Source: Stomoxys calcitrans (taxonomy: Eukaryota > Arthropoda > Insecta > Diptera > Muscidae). From it: 64,000 nucleotides of DNA. Location: NCBI RefSeq assembly GCF_963082655.1, contig NC_081553.1, positions 33,707,978 through 33,771,977 of the forward strand, given 5' to 3'. Both the position numbers and the translations under genes were made by a program. The notes beneath the pieces were generated by a model that ran no database searches, had not been told where the DNA came from, and saw nothing but the letters and a program-made list of their open reading frames with translations. Below are positions 45,992 to 58,852 of the stretch, in pieces (the first letter of the stretch is position 1; the number at the start of each line of letters is the position of its first letter).

Positions 45992-48900
45992 AACCGGGCC
46001 CGCTCCAATGCGCCTTCTTTAACTCTCTGATAGCATTTTAGGGTTGGGCCACTTTTTACCGTGAATGTGTATATCGAAATCGTACCACTATAACGCTGAA
46101 CGCCTGCGGTCAAAACCTGGCGAAAACATCGGACAAAATTTAAAGCGCTGCTGATCTTCTAAACTTGAATCGGAAAGCTTCCATTGATGTGTGAGAAGTG
46201 TGTCCCTTGGTTCTTGGTTCCTAGGTAATTTTTACGCCACTCCCAAAAACATTTCTTTTGAGTCCAATATTATTGTATTGGTAAATATTTCCAGTTTAGA
46301 GAGACACGTGGACTTCGTGCTCTACTTTCAAATACATTTAATATGAGCCCCATAATGGCATGATCGCTAAATGAATTCTGTTTGAGGTTGGGGTAGACCC
46401 CAGGGACTTTGTCCCGTAAAAGAATATAAATTTCCCGAAAATCAATCAATTTAAACATCAAATAGCTTATATATAATGTGAAGGTGTTTTCGGGTGAGGC
46501 AGTTCCTCAAACACATGGCTCTTCAATTGTATATCAAATTCGTTTTTATACCCACTACCGAAGGATGGGGGTATTTTCATTTCGTCATTCCGTTTGCAAT
46601 ACATCGAAATATCCATTTCCGACCCTATAAAGTATATATATTCCTGATCAGCGTAAAAATCTAAGACGATCTAGACATGTCCGTCCGTCTGTCTGTTGAA
46701 ATCACGCTACAGTCTTCAAAAATAGAGATATTGAGCTGAAATTTTGCACAGAGTCTTTTTTTGTCCTTAAGCAGGTTAAGTTCGAAGATCGGCTATATCG
46801 GACTATATCTTGATATAGCCCCCATATAGACCGATCTTCAGATTTAGGGTCTTAGGCCCATAAAAGCCACATTTATTATCCGATTTTGCTGAAATTTGGG
46901 ACAGAGAGTTGTGCTAGGCCCTTCGACATACTGTTTCAATTTGGCCTAGATCGGTCCAGATTTGAATATAGCTGCCATATAGACCCATCCTCAGATTTAG
47001 GGTCTTAGGCACATAAAAGCCACATTTATTATCCGATTTTGCTGAAATTTGGGACAGTGAGTTGTGTTAGGCCCTTCGACATACTGTTTCAATTTGGTCC
47101 ATATCGGTTAAGATTTGAATATAGCCGATAGACCGATCCTCAGATTTAGGGTCTTGGGCCCATAAAAGCCACATTTATTATCCGATTTTGCTGAAATTTG
47201 GGTCAGTGAGTTATATTTGGCTCTTCGACATCCTTCGTCAATTTGGCTCAGATCGGTCCAGATTTGGATATAGCTGCCATATAGACCGATCCTCCGATTT
47301 AAGGTCTTAGGCCCATAAAAGCCACATTTATTATCCGATTTAACTGAAATTTAAGACAGTTAGTTGTGCAAGGCCCCCCGACATCCTTCGTCAATTTGAT
47401 CCTGATCGGTCGAGATTTGGATATAGCTGCCATATGGACCGATCTTCCGATTTAGGGTCTAAGGCCCATAAAAGCCACATTAATTATCCGATTGAGCTGA
47501 AAATTGGGACAGTGAGTTATGTTAGGCTCCTCGACATCCTTTGTCAATTTGGCTGAGATCGGTCCAGATTTGGATATAGCTGCCATATAGACCGATCCTC
47601 CGATTTAAGGTCTTAGGCCCATAAAAGGCGCATTTATTGTCCGATGTCGCCGAAATTTGGGACATTGAGTTAGGTTAAACCCCATGACATAGTTCTGCAT
47701 TATGGCACAGATCGGTCAAGATTTGGATATAGCTGCCATATAGACCGATCTCTCGGTTTTAGGTTTTGGGGCCAGAAAAAGCTTATTTATTGTCCGATGT
47801 CGCCGCAATTTGGGAAAGTGAGTTGTGTTGAGCCCTTCGACATCCTTCTTCAATTTCACTCAGATCGATCAAGATTTGGATATAGCTGCCATATAGACCG
47901 ATACCTCGATTTGAAGTCTTGGCCCCAAAAAAGACAAATTTATAATTCGATTTAACTGAAATTTGACACATTGACTTATATTAGGCTTTTCGACATCCAT
48001 GTTGTACATGGTTCAGATGGGTTTATTTTTAGATATAGCTACTAAAAAGACCAATATTTTGTTATACAATTTTGAACAATGACTTGTACTTATTAGTATT
48101 TGGTCCAAATCGGATCATATTTCCATTTAACTGCTATGGGACACAAGGTATGCAATTTTCACCAGATTTTGATGAAAGGTGGTTTACATATATACCCGAG
48201 GTGGTGGGTATCCAAAGTTCGGCCCGGCCGAACTTAACGCCTTTTTACTTGTTTTCTCTCAAGCACCTTTCGTTTGAGTTCTATATTGTCGTGAGTGGTC
48301 TATATATCCAGTTGGTGGATTTTGAACGGCCCAGAGGTACTCGACCCCAACAATAGAAACCATTTTCGAACGAATCGCATTGAAAATTAGGTATTCGTAT
48401 TCTACTGTCGAATGCTTCTCATTGGAGGCCCATATTGACATGAACACCCATTATATCTGTTTAGAGGAGTTTTTGGGTTGTGGATGCCCGCTGGGTACTT
48501 GAACCCAAATTTCAATACGATATTCGTTTTCTGGTCCCCAAAACCTTTCATTTGAAATATTGTGCCTATCGCTCCTATCGGTATTTTGGTTTTGGTTGGC
48601 GTTGCTGGGGTAAGGGGGAGGGCCCGCCCCCTTCTGATATCAAAAAATTGTATAGCCTACAATCTGAACCGTGCCCGCTCCGCTGCGCCTTCTATTACTT
48701 TATATGGAACAAAACTATCCCTTAAATATTTATTTTCGTCAATCAAAGAGCTTTTAGTGAAATACCATGCTACGAAAATGGAATTTGTGAGTATATCGCC
48801 TGGATAACAGTTAAACAAATTAAATGCCTTTATCTGAATCCCTTTACTGATTTATGAATTCGCTCAACGGGTTAAGGGTCCTTTGAGTTTAGATGCTAGA

Positions 48901-49153
48901 TGTACTCCATTCTTAGGAGACTATATTTGAGCCCGATTTTCTCTTGGGGTTTATGGGAGTAAGAAAACTCCCAGCGTGGCGGTTGGTGGGTTTAGGGGGT
49001 GGTGTGTACTCCCAGAAACGTGGTCCCGCAAGTGGGTATGCATTTTGTGATCAACTCCCAAATACCTTTCATTTGTGTCCCAATTTGACAATTTATGGGT
49101 GTTTTTGGTGTGAGTTGGTCCCCAGACACTAGGCCGTGCTCTTCTCTCAAATT
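45992..49153 (+). repeat. Type R element interrupted by a DINE-1-like insertion (block copy)
   Basis: Counterpart of 37846-40803. It retains about 397 bp (48502-48898) absent from copy 1. That segment holds the 3' part of one type R unit and a fresh head (GTGCCCGCTCCGCTGCGCC at about 48671). The missing segment in copy 1 therefore removes a type R head-to-body junction. Confidence 0.7.
46543..48254 (+). mobile_element. DINE-1-like element, type B, complete (block copy)
   Basis: Same ends and same insertion point as 38408-40292, but 1712 bp rather than 1885 bp, about one monomer shorter. The GTCY tract is also shorter (46677-46696). Confidence 0.82.
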
Positions 49154-49454
49154 GGAGGCCACCGTAGCGCAGAGGTTAGCATGTCCGCCTATGATGCTTA
49201 ACGCCTGGGTTAAAATCCTGGCGAGACCATCAGAACAAATTTTCAGCGGTGGTTTACCCCTCCTAATGCTGGCAACATTTGTGAGGTACTATGCCATGTA
49301 AAACTTCTCTCCAAAGAGGTGTCGCACTCCGTTCGGATTCGCCCCTTATCATTGAGCTTAAACTTGAATCGGACTGCAATCATTGATATGTGAAAAGTTT
49401 GCCCCTGTTCCAAAGTGGAATGTTCATGGGCAAAATTTGCATTTGCATTTGCTC
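49154..49454 (+). mobile_element. SINE-1 (block copy)
   Basis: Counterpart of 40804-41115 with a small internal deletion that removes the AAAAAAGGAGG motif before CCCCTTATCATTGAGC. Confidence 0.85.
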
Positions 49455-49473
49455 TTCTCTCTAATATCATTTA

Positions 49474-49704
49474 TTGGGTTGCCCAAAAAGTAATTGCGGT
49501 TTTTTTAGTAGAAAGTAAATGCATTTTTAATAAAACTTAGAATGAACTTTAATCAAATATACTTTTTTTACACTTTTTTTCTAAAGCAAGTAACAGCTGA
49601 TAACTGACAGAAGAAAGAATGCAATTACAGAGTCACAAGCTGTGAAAAAAATTTGTCAACGCCGACTATATGAAAAATTCGCAATTACTTTTTGGGCAAC
49701 CCAA
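49474..49704 (+). mobile_element. mariner-type MITE, copy 8
   Basis: TA flanks at 49472-49473 and 49705-49706. Small internal deletion (CTAAAGCAAGTAACAGC). Counterpart of 41137. Confidence 0.9.
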
Positions 49705-50453
49705 TAGTTATAATTTCACTTCAAATTTGAAACAAATATCAAAAACATGCAACTTAAGAATATAATGTTGCATGTTGCAACTGAAACAAATGTCTCCTGA
49801 CATCCAAATTCTCAATGATGAAGTTAAATGATGCGATAATGCGATACTGACAGCATTGTGCTACTAAGCTGATCAAAATACTGATGGCCTCTTCGAGAGT
49901 GCCAAGGGGGAGAATTTAAACGAAGAAAGTATTCAAGTGCAAGGTTTGTGAAGTGCCGCAGCAGGCATCAGAGATATCTGTTGTGATTTTTCGATTCTTC
50001 GTTGTCTTGATTCTTCTCTTGCATTTCTGAAAAAATCAATGGAATTTGCATGACAACGGCCTCATTAATGAGTTGTTATCGTCTTTTGTGCCACAGCATC
50101 AAACAAAAATTGGAATGCCACAAAAATGCAAGTGGACACTGCCGCAGATGCAACCTCCTCCATCGTCACAAACTCATCCTATAGCAGCACCAAACACTCT
50201 GCCAAGCTTTGATGGCAAAGATGAAGGAGTATCCATGTCCATGGTCTTATGGAGAAAAGAATACCCCAAGAGCCATGACAGACCTTGATGTGGCAACTGT
50301 TTTCTTTTGCCATACTGCTTGGATCAAATGAAATTAGGATTGTCCCAAGCGGTTTCATATGAAAAGATAAGTGTTACTCAGACAACCACTTAAGGTAATC
50401 ACAATGATATTTAGGTTAGTTAGTAATTTTTTATCATTAGATTGAAGAAAATA
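49705..50453. other. Single-copy-looking interval between MITEs (block copy)
   Basis: Counterpart of 41370-42117 with scattered substitutions of roughly 1-3 percent by eye. No gene recognised. Confidence 0.4.
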
Positions 50454-50678
50454 TTGGGTTGCCCAAAAAGTAATTGCGGATTTTTTAAAAGAAAGTAAAT
50501 GCATTTTTAATAAAACTTAGAATGAACTTTAATCAAATAAACTTTTTTTCTAAAGCAAGCTAAAAGCAACAGGTGATAAATGACAGAAGAAAGAATGCAA
50601 TTACAGAGTCACAAGCCGTTGAAAAAATTTGTCAACGCCGACTATATGAAAAATCTGCATTTACTTTTTGGGCAACCA
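50454..50678 (+). mobile_element. mariner-type MITE, copy 9
   Basis: TA at 50452-50453 and 50679-50680; right end shortened to GGGCAACCA. Its internal deletion differs from that of counterpart copy 7, so the two copies decayed separately. Confidence 0.88.
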
Positions 50679-51632
50679 TAGCTCATTACCCCTTGGAAGG
50701 AAGGAAAATTATGTGGGGCATATAAATAAAGGCTTCAATTATATAAAGAAGCAAATCGGAGGATAAACTCCTTTTGAAGCCTAACTCCATGAATAATAAT
50801 TCCAATACCTCTACACTAGGATGAATTCTAAGCGAGAGCAAAAAATTACTATTCGTTCCGCATTTTTGATATATAAAAGCTATTTGTAGCCCCCCAAAAA
50901 GACTTTCAAGAAAAATTTTGTCTAAATGCAACCATTAGTAGCCTTCGAAGCCTTAAAAAGTCACCAAGTGCAAAATTTTTCATAATTTGAAAAAAATTAA
51001 TATTGATTGCCACATAAATTCTCCATTTTTCACCCGACCATGTTTTAGGCCCATTACATTACCATCCAGTCCATAATGGCAGAAATTCATTAGGCAAAAA
51101 GGGTTATGAGCCTTAAATAAAACCAAACACTCTGCTGTCATCATTAGGATGTTCATACAAGTTTGCCCATGAGATTTTGCCACTTTGTATCTGCGCATGC
51201 GCACACGCATCTAAGAGTAAATCTTTCATAGAAGCACAAAAAGTGGTTATAACGGTAACGGAAATTGCTGCCATCACTGGCATTAGACTACTGTCGATAA
51301 CACAAATTCGAAAGTACCCTGAGTTATAGTCATTTAGATTAAGCCACACTACTGCACTTTTTCCTATGATTTTTCCGCGACCAGCAGTGTCATGTCTAAT
51401 GAGTGTAAAATTATTAACGTCGATTTTTCATTAATCGTTGCTTTAATGCGAATTTTGTATGGAGATTTCCACAGACAAAGAGAAAATCCATTAAGGAAAC
51501 AATATTAAATTTATGAAAATGATATTGGAGGAATTATCTTTTTTGAAGTTGTGTTCAGTATTGCATTAGGTAGCCATAATTTGAAAATATTAGTATGCCC
51601 TCAAAACTTTAATATGAGAAAAATGGAAGAAA
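50679..51632. other. Single-copy-looking interval (block copy)
   Basis: Counterpart of 42318-43071 plus about 205 bp (50724-50930) not present there. No gene recognised. Confidence 0.4.
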
Positions 51633-52211
51633 ATTTTTATAACCACCACCATAGGATGGGGAAAAACTAATCTAGTCAATCCGTCTGTAACACCTCGAAA
51701 TATTGATCTGCTACACCAATATTTCTTGATCTTCTCGAAGTACTGAGTCGATCTAGCCATGTCCGTCCGTCCGTCCGTGTGTCTAAATCACGAAGCTAGC
51801 CGCTGGAAATTTTGCACAGATACTTTTCTATTGATGGCGGGCCACTGTAGCGCAGAGGTTAACATGCCCGCCTATGACGCTGAATGCCTAGGTTAGAATC
51901 TTGGCGAAACCATCAGAAAAAATTTTCAGCGGTGGTTTTCCCCTCCTAATGCTGGCGACATTTGTGAGGTACTATGCCATGTAAAACTTCTCTCCAAAGA
52001 GGTGTCGCACTACGGCACGTCGTACGGAATCGGCTATAAAAAGGAGGACCCTTAACATTGAGGTTAAAATTGAATCGGACAGCATTCATTGATATCTGAG
52101 AAGTTTGCTCCTATTCCTATAAAATTTGCAATTTACTATTTTTGGATGTAAGTCATTGGGGATTGCAAATAGGCCATATCGATTCAGATTTGGATTGGTT
52201 AGGTTAGGTTG
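51633..52211 (+). mobile_element. DINE-1-like 5' part carrying SINE-1 (block copy)
   Basis: Counterpart of 43072-43650: TTTTTATAACCACCACCATAG, GTCCGTCCGTCCGTGTG, SINE-1 at 51837-52135, then the leader. Confidence 0.65.
51837..52135 (+). mobile_element. SINE-1 inserted in DINE-like element (block copy)
   Basis: A box TAGCGCAGAGGTTAAC; B box decayed to GGTTAGAATCTTGG. The 3' part is shortened (CTATTCCTATAAAATTTGC) compared with 43272-43572. Confidence 0.8.
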
Positions 52212-53615
52212 AACAAGTAAAAAGGCGTTTAGTTCGGCCGGGCCGAACTTTGGATACCCACCACCTCGTGTATATATGCATACCACCTTTTGTCATAATC
52301 CGGTGAAAAATGTAAAATTTCAGCGAAATCGGACTATAAATGTGCCTTTTATGCGGTCAAGACTTAAAATCGAGAGATCGGTCTAAATGGCAGCTATATC
52401 TAAATATAATAATATATAATATATAAATTTCGGCGAAATTGGACAATAAATGTGCCTATTTTGTGCCCAAGACCTTAAATCGACAGATCGGTCTATATGG
52501 CAACTATATCCAAATCTGAACCGATCTGGGCCAAACTCAAGAGAAATGTTGAGGGGCCTAATATAACTCACTGTCCCAAATTTCGGCGAAATTGGACAAT
52601 AAATGCGCCTTTTTTGGGCCCAAGATCTTAAATCGACAGATCGGTCTATATGGCAACTATATCCAATTCTGAACCGATCTGGGCCAAACTCAAGAGGAAT
52701 TTCGAGGGGCCTAATATAACTCACTGTCCCAAATTTCGGCGAAATCGAACAATAAATGTGCCTTTTTTGGGCCCAAGACCTTAAATCGACAGATCGGTCT
52801 ATATGGCAACTATATCAAAATCTGAACCAATCTGAGCCAAATTGAAGAAGGATATCAAAGTGCATAAGACAACTCCCTGTCCCAAATTTCAGCAAAATCG
52901 AACTATAAATGCGCCTTTTATGGGCCCAAGACCTTAAATCGACAGATCGGTCTATATGGCAACTATATCCAATTCTGAACCGATCTGGGCCAAACTCAAG
53001 AGGAATTTCGAGGGGCCTAATATAACTCACTGTCCCAAATTTCGGCGAAATTGGACAATAAATGCGCCTTTTTTGGGCCCAAGATCTTAAATCGACAGAT
53101 CGGTCTATATGGCAACTATATCCAAATCTGAACCGATCTAGGCCAAACTCAAGAGGAATGTCGAAGGGCCTAAAATAACTCACTGTCCCAAATTTCGGCG
53201 AAATCGAACAATGAATGCGCCTTTTATGGGTCCAAAACTTTAAATCGAGAGATCGGTCTATATGGCAGCTTTATCCAAATCTGAACCGATCTGTGCCATA
53301 TTGCAGAGGGATGTCAAGGGGCTTAAACTAACTCGCTGTCCCAAATTTCGGCGACATCGGACAATAAATACGCCTTTTGTGGGCCAAAAACCTTACATCG
53401 ATAGATCGTTCTATATGGCAGCTATATCCAAATCTGAACCGATCTGTGCCATATTACAAGAAGATGTCGAGGGACCTTGCATAACTCACTGTCCCAAATC
53501 TCGGCGATATCGGATTACAAATGTGCCTGTTATGGGCCCACAATCTTAAATTGAGAGATCGGTCTATATGACATCTATATCCAAATCTGAACCGATCTGG
53601 GCCAATTTGAGGAAG
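52212..53615 (-). mobile_element. DINE-1-like element, type B, 5' end missing
   Basis: AACAAGTAAAAAGGCGTTTA, a perfect AGTTCGGCCGGGCCGAACTT and TACCCACCACC open the element. About nine monomers repeat at exactly 153 bp (TTTCGGCGAAAT at 52581 and 52734; next exact match 306 bp on at 53040). It ends at GGCTGACAAAATTGGC next to an A-run. GTCY tract and TATACCC end are absent. Confidence 0.75.
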
Positions 53616-55131
53616 GCTGACAAAATTGGCAAAAAAAAAAAAATTTTGCGGTTAAATAAACTGGGGGGACGCCCCATCCTAAAACCCAACTGAACGGACA
53701 TGTGTACAGATTGGGACAATATGGGTATCAAATGAAAGGTATTGTATAGTACAGTACGAATTTAGTACACAAATTTCACTGTTTGTTTTCGGGGTGGTCC
53801 CCCCACCCACAAAAAAGCCCTTAAGAGGACACTTCCACCACTTTGGGTAATATTGGTATCAAATGATGTATTTAAGAGTAGATTACGAACTTGACATTAA
53901 AAATTTACTCAAAGTGTTGGGGGGGGGGGGGGGGGGCCCACCCAAAAAACAGGACATTTTAACCCCTTTGAGCAATATGGGTATTAAACGAAAGGCAACT
54001 AAAAGTAGAATACAAATCTGACACAAACATTTATTTTTTTGTGTCTGAGGGCCCTCCCTACCCCCCCAAACCTCTCAACAGGACTTGTTTATCGATTGGG
54101 ACAATATGGGTATCAAACGAAAGATATTTGAAAGCTGAGTACACATCTGCTATAGCAATTTGGGGCAAAGTGTCTAGGGGACCAACTCAATCAAAAAAAA
54201 AAAAAACCCCAAAACGGGCATAAATGTTCAACGTCACAAAATGGGTATCGAATGAAAGGTGTTTGGGACTTGACTACGATTCTGGCATGAACAATTAGAT
54301 CAGAGTCTGGGACCGGCCCACCCACTTAACCCCCTTCAATGGGACGTGTAGTTCAATCGGGATAATATGTCAATTAAAAGAAAGGTCTATGACATTATAT
54401 TACGAATCTAATGTTGGTATAAGGATTCATGTATCTGGGTCACGTCCTTCCGTTCCGCAGGACAGTACAATTGTCGTTTGGTTCTTAGCGTCGACCGTCT
54501 CCTCCCAATAAATGCAACGCCACACTGTCATGTAGGATGAGCGAGAATATATTATACTCAAATGAAAGGACGTGTCAGAGGGCAATCCCCCTCCCCCAAT
54601 CCTCCCAAAAAAAAGTAATTAAAAATAATATATGAAGGCCGATCAGGATAGAATAGGACAGAAATAGAAGGTCTTTGGTAGTAGAGTACACTTTTTACCC
54701 TCAAATTGGCGTGGACACAGAAGAACCTGCGGATCTTTAAGAATCTAGTATCCCAAGTGGTCGCTTTGAAATATGATTTTAAATGTAGATAACCAATACC
54801 AAAAAATTAATTAGTGTGAATCTGAACGGGACCCATAGCCCTAAATATTTTGAAAGCCTCCTCCTCATGGGGCTCAAAATCTTGCTCTAGCATAATGCTG
54901 ATATTACCCCAGGGTCCGGCTCTAAACTCCCCTCAAACCGGTCATGATTGCCTACTATGGCGATAAATAATCGGTATTTGATAGTAGAAACCGAATTTCA
55001 TAACCAAGTGTGAGACAAAATGTTTGGTGGTAGTGCCAAACTCCCTCTAAACCAATGGCAATTGGGGCTCAAATTCAAATAATTTGAGAGTAGAGCACGA
55101 TGCTGATATTTTTTCAGGGCCAAGTACGGGC

Positions 55132-55318
55132 TTATGCTGGCAACATTTGTGAGATACAATGCCACGTAAAACTTTTCTCCAAAGAGGTATCGCACTGCGG
55201 CGAGCCGTTCGGACTATAAAAAGAGGGTCCCTTATCGTTGAGCTTAAAACTTGAATCCGACTGCACTCACTGCACTTTGCCCCTTTTCTTTAGTGGAATG
55301 TTCATGGGCAAAATTTGT
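55132..55318 (+). mobile_element. SINE-1 body, head missing
   Basis: TATGCTGGCAACATTTGTGAG to ATGTTCATGGGCAAAATTTG matches the SINE-1 body. The tRNA-like head is absent, consistent with 5' truncation. Confidence 0.8.
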
Positions 55319-55802
55319 TGTTTGTTTGTAAGTACGTGGGTGGCCGCCCTCCCCATGCATACCCCTCCAACTGGACATATTTGTGGATTATGGCAAAAAG
55401 GGGCTCAAATCTGTTTCTGTTTCATGGCCAAGTGTTTCAGGGACGCCTCATTTCAGAAACTCCCCCTAAACCACTCATATACACGGACTATAGCAATATG
55501 TAGCTCCAATGTTATCTTCAGGAGTGCAGTATGAATTTGGGACAAAGGCTACTCCAATCCACCACCAAATCGAAGAGTATGAAGTAGATTCAACATCCAA
55601 ACTTTATTGGGCGGACCCTCCCCTTACCCTGTTTCTAAAAACCCCAGATCTCGGAAATGGGTGGAGAGGCCGCCCTACCTCCAAAGCCACGAGGAAAATG
55701 AAATATAAACCAATAATGACAATACGGGACTCAAATGAAAGGTATTTAGGACCAGAGCACAAATCTGATATATGGGGATCCGTCTCACTCTCAAAAACTC
55801 CC

Positions 55803-56196
55803 CCATACCGGATATATTATGCAATGAAAGATATTTGGGAGAAAAGCTCCAAAATAGTATCCACATTGGGGTGAAATATCTCAAAGGCCGTACCAGCACC
55901 CCCAAACAGGACTTATTTCCTGAGGTGACCGCATAGGGCTCAGATAGAATAAGAGAAAGCTCAGAAGCTCAGAGAAAGATGGCGTAGCGGAGCGGGCCCT
56001 GTCCCATACCGGACATATTATGCAATGAAAGGTATTTGGGAGAAAAGCTCCAAAATAGTATCCACATTGGGGTGAAATATCTGAAAGGCCTTACCAGCAC
56101 CCCCAAACAGGACTTATTTCCTGACGTGACCGCAAAGGCTCAGATAAAATAAGAGAGTGAAAGAAGGCGCAGCGGAGCAGACCCTGTCCAGCTAGT
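55803..56196 (-). repeat. Tandem duplication of the type R head, period about 201 bp
   Basis: CCATACCGGA.ATATTATGCA begins copies at 55803 and 56004. Each runs through CCACATTGGGGTGAAATATC to an AGCGGAGC.G.CCCTGTCC head. Confidence 0.85.
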
Positions 56197-56204
56197 ATCC
56201 CAAA

Positions 56205-56402
56205 TACCTGATTTACGGTCTTTTACCCATAAATGGCTTGCCCGATTTCGCAAAATTGGGGAAAAGTTACCTGCCTTGGACCATCGACGTCCGCTTTGTG
56301 TTTGGCCTAGATCGGTTTCTATATGCTTGCTCCAGGTGGCTTTTCATCTTTTGCGTATCCAAAGTTCAACAAGACCGAACTAAACGCCCTTTTCTGTTTT
56401 TC
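56205..56402 (+). repeat. Decayed DINE-1-like type B 3' end
   Basis: CGATTTCGCAAAATTGGGG, GGCCTAGATCGGTT and a broken terminus (CCAAAGTTCAACAAGACCGAAC, CCCTTTTCTGTTTT). Confidence 0.55.
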
Positions 56403-57774
56403 TTAAAATTGAAAGAAGTTTTTAAATTAAAAAAAAAAAAATTAATAAAATTCGTTAGACAACATAAAAATCAATTTGTTTGACAACAAAACAGCATGCT
56501 AAAATTCAATAAAATTAATTAAAAAATTAATCGAAAAATGTTTTTTTGTACTCCATAACGAATTGCATTAGAAATCCACATTGATGGCAGCTATGAAGTC
56601 TTCACTTTTGGATGATTCACATTTAAAATTTGAATTCAGAATTATGAATGAATTTAGTTTTGGCCTCAACAAGTCAATAGTGTTGGTGAATTTCTAAAAT
56701 AAATTAAACACCCAACATCCAAATAGGGTATCGCCCCATTTCAGATATTTCAATGTTCTGCTATCGTGGTTTAAGGCTGCAAGTCTTCAAGTGTTACGCT
56801 CAAATTGTTAGTTTCTAAAAGTTTTTAACCTTTTAATCTTATTCCAAGGGAGATTGGGGGGCGAGGAAAGCAATTAAGAATTAGGCATTGGCTTTAGGTT
56901 TTCTTGTTCTGCATTTTTTTTTTTTCTTTCGTTGATGTTTAGCCTTTTTGCTGTTTATGTTGGCCAAACACGTTTCCGGGATTAAACGAAAATACGTTCT
57001 TTGGCAGTTTAACAAGATCCCGGCTGTCGTGTTGCCTGTCTCTGTAGCTTAAAAGCTGCCACAGTCTGCCCCAACATATCTGTCTGTCTGTGGCCATTTC
57101 GATGTCGGTTGAAATGTTTAAGCCATCATTTGTTTTATGCCTTTTTCTCTGTTCATTGTTTGTTTGCCGCCACTTCGTGCCACACTTGGCTGCTTCCCTT
57201 TGTTTTTTTTTTGTTATTTTGATGTTGCTCTTCTATTTTCTTTTCCCTTTATTTGCCATGCTAAACTTTTTAAAAATATGATTTTAAAATTAATTATTTT
57301 TAAAAAAGCAGCGGGAAGCCAAAAATTCTGCAATGCACCAAAAGATTCTAAAAAGGAATAATTTCGCTTTCATGGCTGATGGATTTTTTACTGGGATGCT
57401 AGCAATGGTGGGGATTTAAGAAAAGAAATGAGGGGGGTATGGACATTTTATGGAAAATCGAATCAAATAAAACATGATGAAGTTGACGACTACCACGATG
57501 GCCGAGTATGACGTTGTTGTCGTAAAATTGTGTGTGGACTTGCACTGATCTAAGCCTCTATCTGTCCCTCCGGCCGTTTATAGGTATGTATGTTGTTTAA
57601 CGACTATATTCCTACTCCACTGAATCCCATATGGTCCTAATTTTTCCAAAAACTCGCTTCGAAGGTTTATGATGGTAGACATACTCCATTCCAAAGACCT
57701 TCAGATGTTGGATTTGTACCCTAATATCATTTTAATCCGATATTGTCTTTTTAGATGGGGTTTTTTGAGGGATT
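56403..57774. other. Unassigned AT-rich interval
   Basis: Poly-A and poly-T stretches (56430, 56915, 57203). Hydrophobic frames at 57090-57361 result from T-rich low-complexity sequence. Nothing recognised. Confidence 0.4.
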
Positions 57775-58852
57775 TTGGAGAGTTGACTTCTTGAGCTCCT
57801 AGTAGCCTCAATTTTGACTTCACTTAGTCGAAACTTGGAGCAAAGACTTTTGTTCCCATCTCCAACACCTGTCTAAGTATGCTCGATTCGGTTTACAATC
57901 TGATATAGCCCCCTATGAACCGATTCCCGGATATGACTATCTGAGCCGCCAGAAGCCTCAATTTAGGCCTGAATGAAACTTGGCACAAAGTTTTCTGTTC
58001 TGGTTTCCAATATCTGCGCGAAGTATGATCCCAATCGGTCTTCAAACTGTTATAACCCCCATATAAGCCAATCCCCGGTGTTGACTTTTTGAGCACCTAG
58101 TGGCCTCAATTTTGACTAGACTTTGTGCCGAAACTTGGCTCAAAGTCCTCTGTTTTGATTTTCAACCCCTATTCATGTATGTCAACCCCGACTTGAGCCC
58201 CTAGAAGCCCCAATTTTGATCTGATTTACCTGTAACTTGCTGCAAAGACTTCTGTTCCAAAAACTGCGCCAAGCATAATAAGAATTGGTCTACAAACTGT
58301 TATAGCCCCCATACAAACCAATCTCCGATTAGCATTCTTGAGCCCTTAGCAGCCACAATTTTCCCCTGAATTGACTAAAGCTTGGAACAAGGTGTTCTGT
58401 TATGATTTCCCATATGTGTAAAGTATGATACGAATCGGCACTAAACCTGATATAGCCCCCATATAAGCAATTTATGGGTTAAACTTCATTACTACATAGA
58501 AGCCTAAATTTTCGCATGAATTGGCTGAAACTTGAAACAAAGACTTCTGTTCTGTTGTCCACTATATGTGCCAAGGGTGATCCAAATCGGTCCTAAAAAT
58601 GATATAGCCCCAAATAAACCGATCCCCAGATTTGAATTCTTAAGCCCCTAGAAACCTCCATATTCGCCTGAGTTGCCTGAAACTTGAAACAAGGACTTCT
58701 GTTCTGAAGCCGCAATCAATACTCTTTTGAGTTGACTACGAAATAACTCAAATACAAAGTGACTAAATAAGGGTAAATTTTAAATGGAATCCATGACGGT
58801 CTTCATGGTTACGCAATATTCGGCCGGCCGAAATTTGTACGATTTTCTTGTC
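57775..58852 (+). mobile_element. DINE-1-like array, 5' end missing, abutting satellite
   Basis: Diverged monomers (GATATAGCCCCCATATAAGC, CTTGAGCCCCTAGAAGCC) run to a terminus ATTCGGCCGGCCGAAAT and TTTTCTTGTC. The TCTAC satellite starts immediately after this end. Confidence 0.65.

Larger units (their letters stand above)
44405..52745 (+). repeat. Large duplicated block, copy 2
   Basis: Begins mid-array at the position equivalent to 36270 and stays collinear with copy 1 to the equivalent of 44204. Relative to copy 1 it lacks about one 153-bp monomer plus minor deletions in the type B element. It has about 397 bp extra at 48502-48898 and about 205 bp extra at 50724-50930. Confidence 0.95.
53616..56196 (-). 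repeat. Type R interspersed element, reverse
   Basis: Reverse-oriented units (ATATGGGTATCAAATGAAAGG, GGGACAATATGGGTATCAAA) end with the head GCGCAGCGGAGCAGACCCTG and CAGCTAGT at 56163-56196. It includes an 18-G run at 53919-53936. A SINE-1 fragment is inserted near 55132. No coding frame. Confidence 0.65.

Noticed and set aside
57090..57361. Hydrophobic frames resembling membrane peptides
   Set aside because: T-rich low-complexity sequence yields Phe/Leu runs; no start context or homology.
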